Shown: positions 51,571 through 64,000 of the stretch, piece after piece
Layout of the letters: the number at the start of each line of letters is the position of its first letter
Numbering within the stretch: position 1 is the first letter of the stretch
Source: Rhea pennata
Lineage: Eukaryota; Chordata; Aves; Rheiformes; Rheidae
Length of the DNA stretch: 64,000 nt
Assembly (NCBI RefSeq): GCF_028389875.1
Contig: NC_084676.1
Coordinates: 3,224,001-3,288,000 of the forward strand
Direction of reading: 5' to 3'
The notes under the pieces: generated by a model
Told to the model about the DNA's origin: nothing
The model's input: only the letters and a program-made list of their open reading frames with translations
Database searches by the model: none
Position numbers and translations under genes: made by a program

Positions 51571-53310
51571 CTAGTCTCCATGAATACACTTTCCCGAGCC
51601 ATGAGTATTAATGGGAAATTTTTAAGGTTTGGTATTCTCTGGAGTGTTCCTGTTCCTTGCTCTTAGGTAATGTTAGCTCAATCAATGCCTTATTTATCCT
51701 TCAACTAATGGAAAGCATGGTATCAATGTATAGGGCCTTTCCGGTAGTACTTTACACATTTAATTTTTAAATAATAATAATAATAAAAAAAGATCCTGGA
51801 TAGTTCCCTGGCTTCCTATTTGCTTTCCAGGGTGGTTTGATGTAGGCCAGTAGTGTTTTAGTAAACCCACAGTTAGTTTGTGCTCCCTCTTGTGGCACTG
51901 GGCAGAGGGAGAGCTTGTTCCCAAATCAGCCCCAGTGCTGCTACCTGATGGAAAACTGGAGGGATTCCCAAGCGGTTATAATTTTGAAAATATGGACGGT
52001 CCGCTTGACTTTTGCAAGTGTTACTGTTCTGTATTTGCTCAGAAGCACTAAAAAAAATGTATCTGTGGAATAACAAAAATACCTTTACTCCCTTTGTCCA
52101 TTATTTAGGTTCCCTACTACCCAACAGGGGTAATACTGTTAATTTTTCTTTTCAAGTTTTGTTTTTTCATGTGGTACCTTCCTAATGCATGAAAGAAGAG
52201 GGAGATAAAGTGGCTAATGTTTTTGAGGTATAATAGTGTTTTGAATACGGGGGTGTATCTGTTAAGGGCTTAATCTATTAAGTTGATGGCAGAAGTAAAA
52301 GAATAGCTGTGATATATTTCATCATGTTTTTTGGTTGAAAATATTGTTCCTCTTTCTTCTGAGACAGCAGTTACAGAGAGGAAGAGAATAAAATAAATAT
52401 AGATTTTGGCTTAATGCATTGAGGTTTCCATGATAGCCCCTCTGCCAGTTAGCCAGCGGTTCCTAGGTGTGAACGATGGGGAGGGTAGGGTTGGTGGGAA
52501 GCTAAATGAGCAGGAGCCGCAGTGAGCGTCTGGGACTAGGCGGCAGGGGTGGTAGTGACAGCGAAAACGAGCAGGTAACAGAGAAAGGAGGAAACGAACT
52601 GCAGAGTTTGAAAAACTAAAGTGCACTCCGAAAGAAGGACTTGTGGGTTAATATCTAGGCATCCGTACATCTCTAGCCCTTGAAGAGAAGGGAAGGAAAC
52701 AAGGAAGAGGGGGGAACAGTTATGATGTAGGGAGAACACTGTAATTAAGTCGGGGTGCAAAAAGATGGTGAGTGCCAAGGGGTTATGAACACAAAGGAGC
52801 AGTGAATTACAGAAATGTTCTGCGGAGAACGGTCCCTCCTCTTCCTTGTGGTGAGCTCGAGCCCACCACAAGAAAAAAAATCTGTTTTTTGTTGCATGTA
52901 AGCAGGGTGTAGTGAATTCATTTATTTTATTTTCAACTAGATGAATGCAGTTTAACTTTGGCGGAATGTGTGAGTTGATTACTTTGACAGGTTTAATTAC
53001 TTTGACCTGAGTAGGTTGAAAGTGAGTTTATTTCCCATTGAGAGAAGCATTGAAAGTTGTCATGAAAACCTGTCAAAGGAATTTGAAGAGGGGTCAGGAA
53101 GTTATCTTTACAGTAAATAGAATTCATAAACATGTCAGTTAAAAGGGGAGCTTATTGATAATACCTGGATTTTGTGGCTAGAAATCTTTGATAATTCTGT
53201 TGACTAGGAAAATGGGTTTGTCTGTTTGATTTGCTTTTCATAAAGCACAGGCAAATAGTTGCCATGGAATAAAAAAATAAAAATTTGATTCATAATTCCT
53301 TTTCTCCTAG

Positions 53311-53373
53311 AACACGTCAGTAATGGAGGATCAGAATGAAGATGAGTCTCCAAAGAAAAATACCCTATGGCAG
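53311..53373 (+). CDS. FBXW11: FBXW11 alternative cassette exon 3 (NTSVMEDQ exon)
   Basis: The exon encodes 21 residues, NTSVMEDQNEDESPKKNTLW plus Gln, between a CTCCTAG acceptor and a consensus GTAAGA donor. It is phase 0 on both sides. It matches the acidic N-terminal segment of another known mammalian FBXW11 isoform. In that isoform it directly follows the start exon in place of the CSVPRSLW exon. The peptide is hydrophilic and rich in Asp/Glu and Lys with an SP site. Inclusion of this exon, the previous one, or neither, gives three in-frame N-termini; inclusion of both is also in frame. Confidence 0.95.
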
Positions 53374-54503
53374 GTAAGACTCACATGCTCAAAAGCTAGT
53401 TGGCGTAGTTTTCCATGTTCCTGCTTTTCAGAAGCTTCTAAATAACTTGCTTGTGCAAATGTGCATGATCACCCTTTTATGTAATTGACTTTGTCATCCT
53501 AAAATTAGCTGAATCTTCACTTGAAGGATGACAGTGAATAATACTTGATGAATGACTAGACCTTCTCAGATTTTGCATGTTTTCACTGATCTTGAAATGG
53601 CGCATACGATCCCGGTTCAGAGGGTGCTTTAGAACACAGCTCAACATATCCGAACAGGCGATCATCATTTAAAAGAAGGAATTCCGCACCTTCCTGTGGC
53701 GAAGACTTGCCAGGAGTTTAATTTGGAGAAGACGGGGAATGTTTCAAAGAGGAATAGTTCCCCAGGAGCTGTCTTGGTCTCTTGAAGGGCTCAGATGAGT
53801 CTGGCATCGATCTTTGATTCTCTTTACCAATTGGTAATAAAATTTGGGGTGTTCTTTTCTAGAATTCTTATTTGTAACTATAATTCCCAGCATTTAGCTA
53901 GGGCTGCTGTACAGCTAATGCAAAAATAATTACATATGTATTCTAATCACAATTTTACACGGATGCCCCAAATACAGACATGAACTGCTTTTCAAAAACT
54001 GAAACTCTTGACATCGTGTAATTTTTGATGTTCGTTAATGGGGCAAGCAATTCAACACCTGTGTGAGGGTCGTCTTTTTTTTTTTTTTGTGCTGATTAGA
54101 GAGTTAATATCCAATGTTCCTGTGTGGGTACTGCGGGAACCTGTAAATCATTTGTGGATGCAAACTGCAAATTGCAGCAGAAACCACTAGTTTAATCTAG
54201 AAACATTTGTTCTAAAAAGAGCAAGTTCCTTGTTGTTTGTGTAGTGAGTTGAGAGAAGAGAACAGTTGAGAGGTAAGAGAAGTATTTCAGTGTAACAAGG
54301 AACTTAAAAGTATGCACAAGGGCCTTTCATTCATCCTTATCTGTGATAGATGAAATTTATATGGTGTGATGGCTTTAACAGTATATTTCAAAGTGGGTTG
54401 ATTACTTCTCTGTAATGTCTCACATTTTCTTCCTCAGCAGAGTTCTGATAAAGCTGTTCATATTGTTCGTGTTTAAATAGCGACTTTCTTTTTCTAAAAA
54501 CAG
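53374..54503 (+). other. FBXW11: FBXW11 intron 3
   Basis: A 1.13 kb intron with a GTAAGA donor and AAACAG acceptor preceded by a T/C-rich stretch. It contains a T14 run (54077-54089 region) and no recognisable gene or transposon. Confidence 0.9.
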
Positions 54504-54729
54504 ATAAGTAATGGAACTTCATCTGTGATTGTCTCAAGAAAAAGACCATCAGAAGGAAATTACGAAAAGGAAAAAGACTTGTGTATTAAATACTTTGACC
54601 AGTGGTCTGAATCAGATCAAGTGGAATTTGTGGAACACCTTATTTCACGAATGTGTCACTATCAGCATGGACATATTAACTCTTACTTGAAGCCCATGTT
54701 GCAACGGGACTTCATCACTGCGTTACCAG
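54504..54729 (+). CDS. FBXW11: FBXW11 coding exon 4: dimerisation (D) domain
   Basis: The exon encodes [20 protein letters not shown], then the highly conserved block [20 protein letters not shown] through [20 protein letters not shown] and [14 protein letters not shown]. It ends after the first base of a codon at a GTAATT donor (75 codons plus one base). This is the beta-TrCP D-domain, which mediates homo- and heterodimerisation and directly precedes the F-box. The block is nearly identical in BTRC. The F-box (binding SKP1) and the seven WD40 repeats (binding phosphodegrons) are encoded downstream, outside the window. Met codons in the exon could support shorter products, but this is not known. 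Confidence 0.97.
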
Positions 54730-57700
54730 GTAATTAATACTCATTTAACAAGTGGGTATATAAATACATTTTTTCTACTTTGAGGTGTTTGCAAACTTTT
54801 CTTCAATAATCTTCAGATTTAGATTGTGTCCTATAAATAATATGATGCTTCCTAGTCAAAGAAGTGTAGGAGGATACTTTGACATTCACTTATGTGATTA
54901 ATTGAATTGGCCACTGGATGCCAGTGTTGTTCCATGTAAAAGTAGTTTGAACAGCATGTTCTGAAGAATAGCTTGTGTTTAAATTGGGTCTGAGTTGCAA
55001 AAGTTGCATCTCGGTAAGCTCTGGTCTACCTTTCTTTTTCATTCCAAGCCTGTAGGTGTAGAAAATGTATGGGTACACTTGTGAAGACTTTATTACATTT
55101 TTATTTCTGTCCTTAATTTCTCAAGCCTTTTAAAGAGGAAACAACAGCAAACTGCTGCCTACTCAGATAAGTGAGTCTAGTCATTTGTGTGGTCTTGTTA
55201 CTGACTCGAGTAATTTGCAGATTTTTTTTTAGTGTAGTTCAGTTCCTTTCTTCAATTGCTCAGAACCTCTTCTGCCTCAGATGAATGTAAATCTGTATCA
55301 GTAATTTAAGTATGAAATCTGTTCTTATGCTTACCATATGCATTTCTTTGAAACAGTAAAAACTATATGTATGTGTTATATAGCTATTATATAGGATATA
55401 TATATCTTTTAGCTTTTAGTTATCTTTGTAAGAGGTAATATTTTTCTGTCAAGATCTGAAAGTAATTGTATCCCTGGATTTTTTCTGATAGGTGGATTGA
55501 TTCATTTGATTCTTTGAAAGATAATTATGTAGACAATGTTTCCAAATTTGGAAATGAAATGGGTCAAAATGCTCCATTTCCACTGACAGAGCAATAGCAC
55601 AGATTCATACCTGAGGTGAACGGATACTCGGCAGGTATTATCTGCCAAAAGACCAAGACACGACAGGAAGCGCCAAGGACAGAGGGTGAGGTGATGTGAG
55701 TCTGGGTAGAAAGGTAGACACTCGCCTCAGTTCCCCCCAGCAGGGAAGCCAAAATCCATTCAACAATAAAACCTTCCTATAGGATTAGAAACTGGTAACT
55801 GAGTGCAGGAGCCACTGAAGTATGCTTGCTTTTACAGGCTGGTTCTGTTGCAAGCTCTGAAGCTTTTCTAGCCATTGCTGTCATTAAATGGTCTCTCCTG
55901 TATGGACTTTTCTGATATCTTATGGCAGAATATTAGATTTTTTTTTTTAAATACTGCAGTTGTTTTAGCTTTGGAGCTATAGATTTCTATTTTCTCTAGT
56001 GCTGCTTTATTTTCACAAAACCTGGAGGAAGTTAGCTTCTGGAGGTGGTGAGGGGGTTTCTGCTCATCTGTCAAGTGTGGTTGAGATGAACTAAATCAAT
56101 AGTTGGAGAGGTGGTGTGGGGAAATGAAGAACGTGGTATGGGACACAGGAAGTGATACAGGATTTCATTTGTGCTCTGTTTTCTTAAGAAAACAGGCTTA
56201 ATGCAAAAGTGAGGGAGGAAACTATGCAAAGAGGGGAGTTGCCTTTCCCCCAAAACCTCAACTTCAGGGAATTTATTTTATAGATGATTTAGCTCATTTA
56301 GCCACAGATGTCCAAAATGGATTCCTAGTTCAGACTGGAGTGCTGCTTCCTTCAGCCTAGATGTTTTCTTCTAGGCTTGTTTAAACTGAGTAGTGAATTT
56401 GGATATTCCCTAGGGAATGTCTGAGTTTTAACTAAAACTCAATGAAGTGAAATAGACCTTATCGGTGTCGTATGCAAATATGATCTTCAACTATAATTCT
56501 GTATGTGTTTATTTTTGCATCTCAGGTATCATGGAGATGTGTAGTTCTCTTATATATGTTTATTGCTAAGAAGTTGGGGCTGCAAAAATTAATGCTTATT
56601 TGTACCATATGTGTATTTATGACAGTTGGTCTCCTTATCTATAGATGCTAGACTGTAAATAGGAAGAATAATATGAAAATTTGGGAAATCTTGTAATGAA
56701 TTTGGATAACCTGGGTATCAGAGCATAAAAATGAAGTTGGTAGTTTCCAGCAAGTGGTATGAAACCCACCTCTCCTACCTAAGCAGCCGTGTTCTTTGAA
56801 AGGGTGTAATGCAGGTCGTGTATAAATGTTCATTAATCATCCTTGAGCCAGCAGAAACGAGCGTGCATGTTTGGATTGAAACGATAGGTATTTTTGATAA
56901 TGTCCAGACCTAAAAGGAGCTGCATGTTCACTCTGTGCAGCAGTGAGTCTGTGCTCGGCGGGACAGCTGCTGCGGTGGAGGGTAGCTACGAATCTTTGTC
57001 TTCCTGACTGTTTGCGATTTATTAGGGAGCATTGGAAGGGTCTGGTTTGATGACACGAAAAAACATTTATGCAAAAACACTTTGTGTTTAGTAGCTCCAT
57101 GCTGTACTGATTGTGGATATAAGGTGCGTTTGGTGGTATTGTGTGTACGGGTGCTCCCAGATGCCTTTGGCTCGTCTTCTAATCAGCCTGAGCGCGTTTA
57201 TTCAAACGTGATCGTTCTGTGCTGTAGAAATTCTGACTTGACCCAAGAAGGCCTATTGCTAATAAGCTAATCTGTCAAGAGACTGGGGGGGGTGGGAGGA
57301 AGGCACACAAAAACCTATTTGTCTTCTGGATTTCTATGTTTTTGCTCTGTTGCCCTTCAGCCATGTATACGTGTACACTGGGTCTTTCTGGAGAAACCAA
57401 TGACTTTTAATTAAAAGTCAACTATCAAAATATATCAAAAGGAATTTGATTGCTGTGGTTCTGAACCCAGTTCTTGACTACAGATTCCTGTTTCTTTAAA
57501 GGAATATGTTGACAGCCTTTGAACTTCAGTAGTTTTAAAGGGAGAAAGTTTTTTTTCTCTTATCCTGGAGTGGAACATATTTCTCTAAAGAAATTTTGCT
57601 GCTTTCAAGATTTTGACTTTCTTCTGAAGTTCTGTGTGTTGCTTATGGTTAATATAACCCATGGCTGCTGCTTCTCACAGTGTCATTCAGCTTCATAAAG

Positions 57701-60700
57701 AAATCTTTGGAGATTTCGGATCATACTTAAAGTAATTATTTTTCCAAAGACGCAAGTCATTTAAAAAAAGAAAAAAAAATCAGTTTCCCAGACTGACAGA
57801 TAGAAGCAAAGATTTCATAACTTGCTGTACAGCAACTGCTACTAGTCGTGATTTTCATGCAGCTGAAATGTTTTTTAAAGAAAATAATTATAAATTGCAT
57901 TTTTCTCACCCCTTTCAAGTCTCACATATTTAAATATAAACTTTATATTGCCAGTGCATATTCATTCCTTTTTAAGTTGCAGTAAGGTGTGTCAGTTCTG
58001 TGAAAACTAATTGGCATGGGGAGACTAAGTGGTAATAACTTTTCTCTGGACTATGAGGCACAAGGAAACTACACTTGAACATGTAGTGTTTGAATAACCC
58101 CTGTATAATTTGTTTCCAAGAATTAGATCTGAGCTGTTTGGAATTAATGCCATGTTGGGCTAATATTGCATTAAAAGATAAACCTTTTTCAGGATAGTTT
58201 TAGATCTCTGAAGAAGTAAATCCCTTTGTTTTTAAGCCAAAATAGTCCTTGCTGCTATCCCTGCTGATTTCTACACCTGTGAGAATTCAGGAGAAATGGA
58301 AAGTGCTTGTGGTATCTGGCTTCCCTTTGCTTCAGTGGAAAAACAGATAATTATGGTATGCTTTTCTGTAAGCAGTGGTAGAAAGTTTAGTCTGCAAGGT
58401 CTGTTCTTGTAGACTGGCTTGTGGCTGGGCTTTTTTCTTGACTAGTAATCACTATTATGCTGTGTGCCTAATACTGTCTTGCTATTACCAATGTCATCGA
58501 TCTGCCTTTATGGACTTCAGAGTGACTCGGAAGGGCTCCTTGTTCTTCCAGCTGCTCTAACCGTATTTCCTCCGTCATGCCCAAAACAGCTCTGGAAAGG
58601 TAGCAGTGGATAACAGACAACATAATTGCAAGAAAAACTGATGTCACCACTGTGCTTTTGCTTCTCTTGATCGTCTTCATCATACTGTTCCTTGCACGGT
58701 CTCATCCAAATTGTGCCCTTTCCTGAAATGAATTACAACTTTGGCCCTTGAGTTTCTGTCTTTTTGCCTTTGATTAGATGGAGAGACGGGGAAAAAGCCC
58801 ATTTTGTATCTGTTTTGTGTGTTTAAGCTCGGAGAGAACTGTATGCTGTGTCAGGCAAGTCAAACCCTGCCAGAGTTCTTTCGAGATTTGTTTCTAAAAT
58901 AATAAAAGTCTGTGCAGTTGCATGATCTAAGTGACTGTTTCATATCTAATGTTAGTCAGTTGTACAGAGCTGACATCCCACATTTGGGTTTCATTTTCAT
59001 ACAAAGTGATATTTACACATTGAGCTTTGAAATCTCTGTGGATTTTAATTGTTTTAATTTATTATTGAAATTCAACCAAACCTTCATCTGGTGCCTATAA
59101 TCAACAGCAGCTGTAATTTTTTTACCATTTTCCTATAAAACTGCAAAAGCTATTGTTGAGGCATAAGAGTTAAGAGTAATGTTTTTCTTTATTTCTTTGA
59201 AAAGTGTACTAATGAATGCTAGATGCATTTTACTAAAGAAAATGCGTAACTCTTGGTATTTCTCTTCTAGAAAATATTTTAAGAACAAACTGCTCGCTGA
59301 CTTTAGATGTAAAATGAGTGTTTTGTAACCTTGAACTTCCATATATTAAATGAGAATCCTGCATGGTCTCCGAATTAGTTATAATATGTCCATCTAAGAG
59401 TTGGTGCTTTGCACTGGTTCCTGCTGCATTGATTAGGATAACTGTTTTTACATGCCGTGTTTTTAATGTGAACAATATAAATCTGTACATCTTCGCTAGC
59501 AGTAAAAATCTTGTGGAGATGAAATGCGGTAGCTGATGGCTGTTAGCTTTTATTAAAAACCTTGGCTTAGCTCATTTAAAAATTAACAAGCATTAGTACT
59601 GGAATTGCATCGCACGGAAAAGGGCCTGAAAAAGCTTGAGGTTAGTGAAGTGATTAAAAAAAAAATGCTGCAAGTTGACCACTTGAGTTGTGTCTCTCCA
59701 GGCTGCATAACTACATGAAAATCCTTCTGTAAGGTAGGCAGTCATGGCTAAATATTCTTGAGCACATCCCTAATCTATGGAGGGAAAAAAAAGATTTAGT
59801 AAGGAAGATGATTTTCTTTATACCTTGAGTTCATGTGGAGACTTACTCTCCTTTGGAACTGTATTCTAGCCCTGCCTCTAAATGCTTCGTATGTTATGGA
59901 GAGCTGGTCTCCTTGTAAAGTTGGGTTTCCAAAAGGACTTAGCTCTCCAACCGAAGGCTAAGCTGACCGCTCCTGCTGTGAATTACCCAAGAGCCTCGAA
60001 ATGTGCTTTACTCAGCCTCTTACGGGCCTGATGTTTTTGGCTACTTCAGGTCCAAATGTTATTTTTCTCCTTCTGCATTTTGCACAAGCAATAGAAAGCC
60101 ACCAAATACATTTTTCTACCCCGTCCCTGTCGTGTCGTTTTTTGCAGTGGAGCCGAGGCTTTGACTGGGGCTGCTGAAGACTGTTCCCTGGTGGCATGAT
60201 GGATTTTCTGCCTCTTTTTCTGAGGAAACAGGATTAGTGACTCGTCGTGCGTCAGCAGCAGGGCGCCAGCTCTTCACCCATGCTTGAAATAATCTGTGGA
60301 CAGCCGTATGTGGCAGCATTTGATCTCTCCAAGAAAATGACCATTTCTTGGAGAAGTTGTTGGTACCACCTTGGTCATTAGCACTCGGGCTGCAATTAGA
60401 GGCCCAAAGGGCTGGCTAACTTCTCCTTTTAACTCACCAGCTTCTTGACTGACTTTGACTGTTAGAAAATGCTCTGAAATGCTTTTGAGTACTTCAAAGG
60501 AGACTTTTAATGGAGCGTGGTGACTGCCATTTTTTTTCTACTTAACGAGTCTCGAAATAGAAATCCAAATCAAGCTCCTCTGAAGCTCTATAAATGACGT
60601 GTGCCTTGCTGCTCACGCCAAGGGTTTCAGCTCCAGCGTAGGGATTGCTGCTAGTAATGGCATATACTGCCCAAATGATAGCGTACCAGTGGGTTGCGTC

Positions 60701-63700
60701 TGACTGTGCAGCGGTGTAATGACTCTCTCTAGCTTGTTGCCGTTAAGCGATGCAGGAAATCAGCTCTCATTTTGCCATCTTTGTCGTTTTTGTAAGATGG
60801 CTTTTTCTTTCTTTTGCTAATGAATCTCCTAAAGTGCTTATAGTTGCCTTTAAAATGTTTGCCTGCCACTGAAAGGCAAGTGATACTGTCCTCTCGCCTT
60901 CGACGCGTGCTTCAAGTTGGTTTGTGAGCAGATCTGTACAGTGTTTTCTGAAAGACGATACAGGTGTGCTGCAAGAAGGAGAGCGCGTTTGCTGAGTTCA
61001 AAGGATGCTTTGCAGTGCAGTGTTTTAATTAGGTTCGTTATTGGCCAGTTTGCAGCTCGTCAGAGCACTCATCTTTTTTGTGGGGAGAGGATAATTATTT
61101 AGTCTGTTGCCAGGAGATGGCACTAACAGATAAATTTTTCCCTGTATACCTGAACGGGAAGTTTGTGTGGAAACAACATGTGAACATCCTGCAATATTTG
61201 GTGTTTCTCCCCTTGGGAACTGCTGCTTCTCATCTGACATGTTCATGACTTTTACATTTGCTCAAACCTGTAAACAAGGTATTTGCAACATGTTCAAATG
61301 CCAGCCTGGCTACTCAGTCCTATAACCTTTCTTTTAAAGTATATGGTTTAACTAAGTACCGAGTTATGGTTCACTTGAAGGTTTTCAGGCATTTAGTGTT
61401 GAACAGATCCCCGGTGTAAAGATGATGCTGTAGGTGTGTGATTATTTTATTAGGTTAGGTCAATAAGGCAGAATTGCCCTTTTTGAGTTTTCAGTGAGAA
61501 ACGAATCCAGTAGGTATCTGGCGCAGCTGCAGGCTGAAGGCCGGTGATGGTGTCCTTCTACTCAGGTCTGACAAGTGATTTTTGCATCACAATGTTTAAC
61601 ACTTTATTAAAATAATTTCTGGATCGGATGATTTAACTGCAACCTGCTTGTTAACATTTGTTTTCTTCTAGCTTCTTCCAAATTCGGTAATCATTCATTT
61701 TTATATTTAATTACTGAGCTTGAAGCATAGCAGCTTAATAGTGATTAAACTAAATTATCAGTTCTGTTATTTCTTAGTGTAATATATGGTCTCTTAATTA
61801 CCTAATAATTTGGCTAAATATCCCTATAGGAGAGGTGTGTGTTTATAAATATATAAAAATTAAAAAATCACATACCTTTAGGCCTGACCTAGAGTAGACG
61901 TGCTGGGAGGATAGTAAAAACAGTGGCTTAGCCCGAAGGAGGAGAGAAGGGTGTTTTAAGCACACATGTGGTGTAATGGCTTTTGAAAGCAAAATGGTGT
62001 GGCGAAATGGGAGCCTTAAACACTTTTTAATTTATAGGGGAACCTCGGTGTACTGCTCTATTAAAATAACGTTTGCGCTAATGGTGGTTAATTGCCGTGC
62101 CCTGTGCACTGTTTGCTTTGGGGACTGTGACGCTTTATGTAGAAGATTTTCCCTCTGCCTTTTCCAGACATCAAATGTTGGGAAAACGTGCGGAGAACTG
62201 TGTCGTGTGATTACAGGCGATCTAGAGGCACTCGTGTGTTCTGCCCAGACTGGTCTTAGGCTTGAAGCTTTGCTTACGCAGAAACACAACCTTTCTACTA
62301 AAGGAACTGTCAGGGCTGTAGCTTCAAAAACTTCTGCATCTGGGAAGATGCAGACCAGAAGACCATTTTTGCAATTTATATACCGCCCTGATATTTTCTT
62401 CATACTGCTAATGTAGCAGACAGAACCTCCAGTTAACTGAACCTGGCTATATGTATCAGTTGTCTAAATTTGTTATTAGGACTGCTATTGGAAAAATTTG
62501 GATAACTGCATAGGAGCTTTCATCATTCTTAAAACTTTTCTGTAGTGCTCTGAATTCTGTAAAAGAAATGAGCAAATGCTCTTTAGATACATGTTTTGAT
62601 TCCTGCTCTGTTGCTGTTCATTTTCACAAAAGCAATGCCTAATCTAATACGTACCTCGTTGGAGGACTGCACGAACACTTTCTGCATTTTCCAAAATGAG
62701 CGGTAGTGTCTTTGTGGTTGATTTTTTGTTTCTCTTTTGTTTTTTAGTTCAGTTTGAAGTCTAAAGCAGGCTGACATGAAATAGAGTGGAAAATTAAAAA
62801 GGCCATCGTCTCCTAATTTGAAAGTTTTTTTTCCCGTGCTTGGCCAGTTGGCATACATTATTCACTAAAATGAAGTTATTCTAGATTTCTGATCTAGCGG
62901 GGTTTGGAGGAAGGAAAATTACAGGTCTTTTGAAATAAGTAATAAACCTACTTGTGATTTCTTGTATGACCAGTGACATTTCAGTAGGAATGTGAACAGG
63001 AAAACTCTGACTGCTCGTTTATATCTAATGCAAATATACTATCTAAGTGGTTTCTACCTATGTACCTTTACTCAAATTCAGTTATGTTTGTTTATCTAGC
63101 ACTCTCAATGGGAGATAAAATCTGACAAAGCCCATAAGCAAATGCATGCAGTGTTTACCAAAGTAATTTAATGCCTTGATATGTATATCTAGTGGTAGTT
63201 TGTTGGATTTGTCAGCTTTGCTGATATTCTTTTCTCCACCAGCCTAAATTTCTAGTGCTTTTGGAGAAGTATTAACTGGCAAATGTGAAAAAATATATTG
63301 CAGCACATTTACTTACAAAGGCTTGGATCAGTGAGTTAGACTCCGAATTCTGGTTTATTTGAACCACTGCTGGAGCTGAGTGCATCCAATATGTAAATCT
63401 AACCATTCCAGGGTGGGAAGAAGTTAGCAAGGTTAGTAAGCTGCTCCTGGTAGTTAGGTTCCTTGAGATAAAAAGTCAGTGTTTCCCCAGTCCACTAATA
63501 ACTGTTGCTTGTTGGCCTTATGCTGCAGTGAGCATGAGCTGTCCACGTAGATGTTGCTTCTTACATATCCAAGTAACTGAACTAGAAAGTTTGGACGCTG
63601 GGGTAGAAGACGGCTGAGAGACTTTCTTGGTAACAGCTTCTGACAGCTTTTACTGCCAAAGGCATTTCATGTGGAGTGACGTTGCTTTACTAAAGAGTTT

Positions 63701-64000
63701 TGTTTTGGTACATTGCTAAACTCGTTCTTTGACCTGGGAAGCTTCACTTTATCGAATCAACAGTAAGTAATCTCGCACCTCCCTACTTCCCACTAGGAGG
63801 TAGTGTGCCCTTGGGGTGGAAGATCAGCAGATGAAGAGAAGATCCTGAGACATTATCTAATTAGTATGGCTATTTTAAATACATTGGGCAATCTTCATGA
63901 AGCTAAATTAAATTTACTTTGCACTAGAATTTATGGTGTGGAAGCTGAGTTGTCACCTCTCGTTGAGAATATCTGAACCCTGGTGCTTTCTTAGCTGATT
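54730..64000 (+). other. FBXW11: FBXW11 intron 4, 5' part
   Basis: The stretch follows the exon 4 donor and runs to the window edge, at least 9.27 kb. The following F-box exon (expected to begin with the EQGLDHIAEN-type sequence) was looked for by eye and was not found, so it lies further right. The DNA is AT-rich, with mild CpG-rich patches near 57140-57220, 60230-60270 and 60890-60990. A G8/G-run lies at about 57284-57298. Short open frames (61976-62416 plus, 62032-62403 minus and others) lack recognisable domains and splice context. No transposon was recognised. Confidence 0.8.

Larger units (their letters stand above)
30645..53310 (+). other. FBXW11: FBXW11 intron 2
   Basis: A 22.7 kb intron. 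It holds three CR1 pieces (37283, 46126, 51321), a long pyrimidine tract (38661), CpG-rich patches (33440 and 45000), an A18 run (34218-34235), a T26 run (41688-41713) and a 19-bp duplication (40373). Other parts are AT-rich single-copy-looking sequence. The larger open frames not explained by CR1 (for example 41094-41534 minus, 39289-39582 plus) have no family resemblance and no splice-supported context. Confidence 0.85.

Noticed and set aside
62032..62416. Open frames of 146 and 123 codons on opposite strands in intron 4
   Set aside because: No recognisable domain or splice context; mutual overlap suggests chance. Not excluded as a rapidly evolving exon, but unsupported.

Overview
The window is vertebrate nuclear DNA, most likely from a bird: it carries spliced genes with long introns, GT-AG junctions and CpG islands, plus three pieces of CR1 LINE ('chicken repeat 1'), the dominant retroelement of birds and other sauropsids. 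CR1 also occurs in crocodilians and turtles, so 'sauropsid, probably avian' is the safe statement. There are no bacterial-type operons, CRISPR arrays or rRNA genes. I saw no tRNA gene by eye, and I did not find an undescribed biological system.

Only two protein-coding genes can be supported, both on the + strand. Positions 1-5270 hold the 3' end of ETF1 (translation termination factor eRF1): the last three coding exons (294-358, 1415-1562, 3149-3231) and a roughly 2 kb 3' UTR with a proximal (3975) and a distal (5245) poly(A) signal. Positions 12655-54729 hold the first part of FBXW11 (beta-TrCP2, the substrate receptor of an SCF ubiquitin ligase). It consists of the start exon (12655-12699), two alternative N-terminal cassette exons (30543-30644 and 53311-53373), and the exon with the dimerisation region (54504-54729). 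The F-box and WD40 exons lie beyond the right edge; positions 54730-64000 are intron.

The space between the genes (5271-about 11830) contains a strong CpG-rich stretch (about 6590-8620) with no recognisable gene, a 19-bp minisatellite (8912-9011), a GA repeat, and what looks like the tail of an ancient L2/MIR-like element. The FBXW11 promoter lies in a second CpG island (about 11830-13260). A third island lies about 120 bp upstream of cassette exon 2 (about 30060-30420), and weaker CpG-rich patches lie in intron 2.

ETF1 and FBXW11 have no known functional link: one acts in translation termination, the other in ubiquitin-dependent degradation. Their adjacency is of interest mainly for synteny, because as I recall they lie far apart on human chromosome 5. 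Most long open frames in the window are GC-rich shadows of the islands or relics of CR1.
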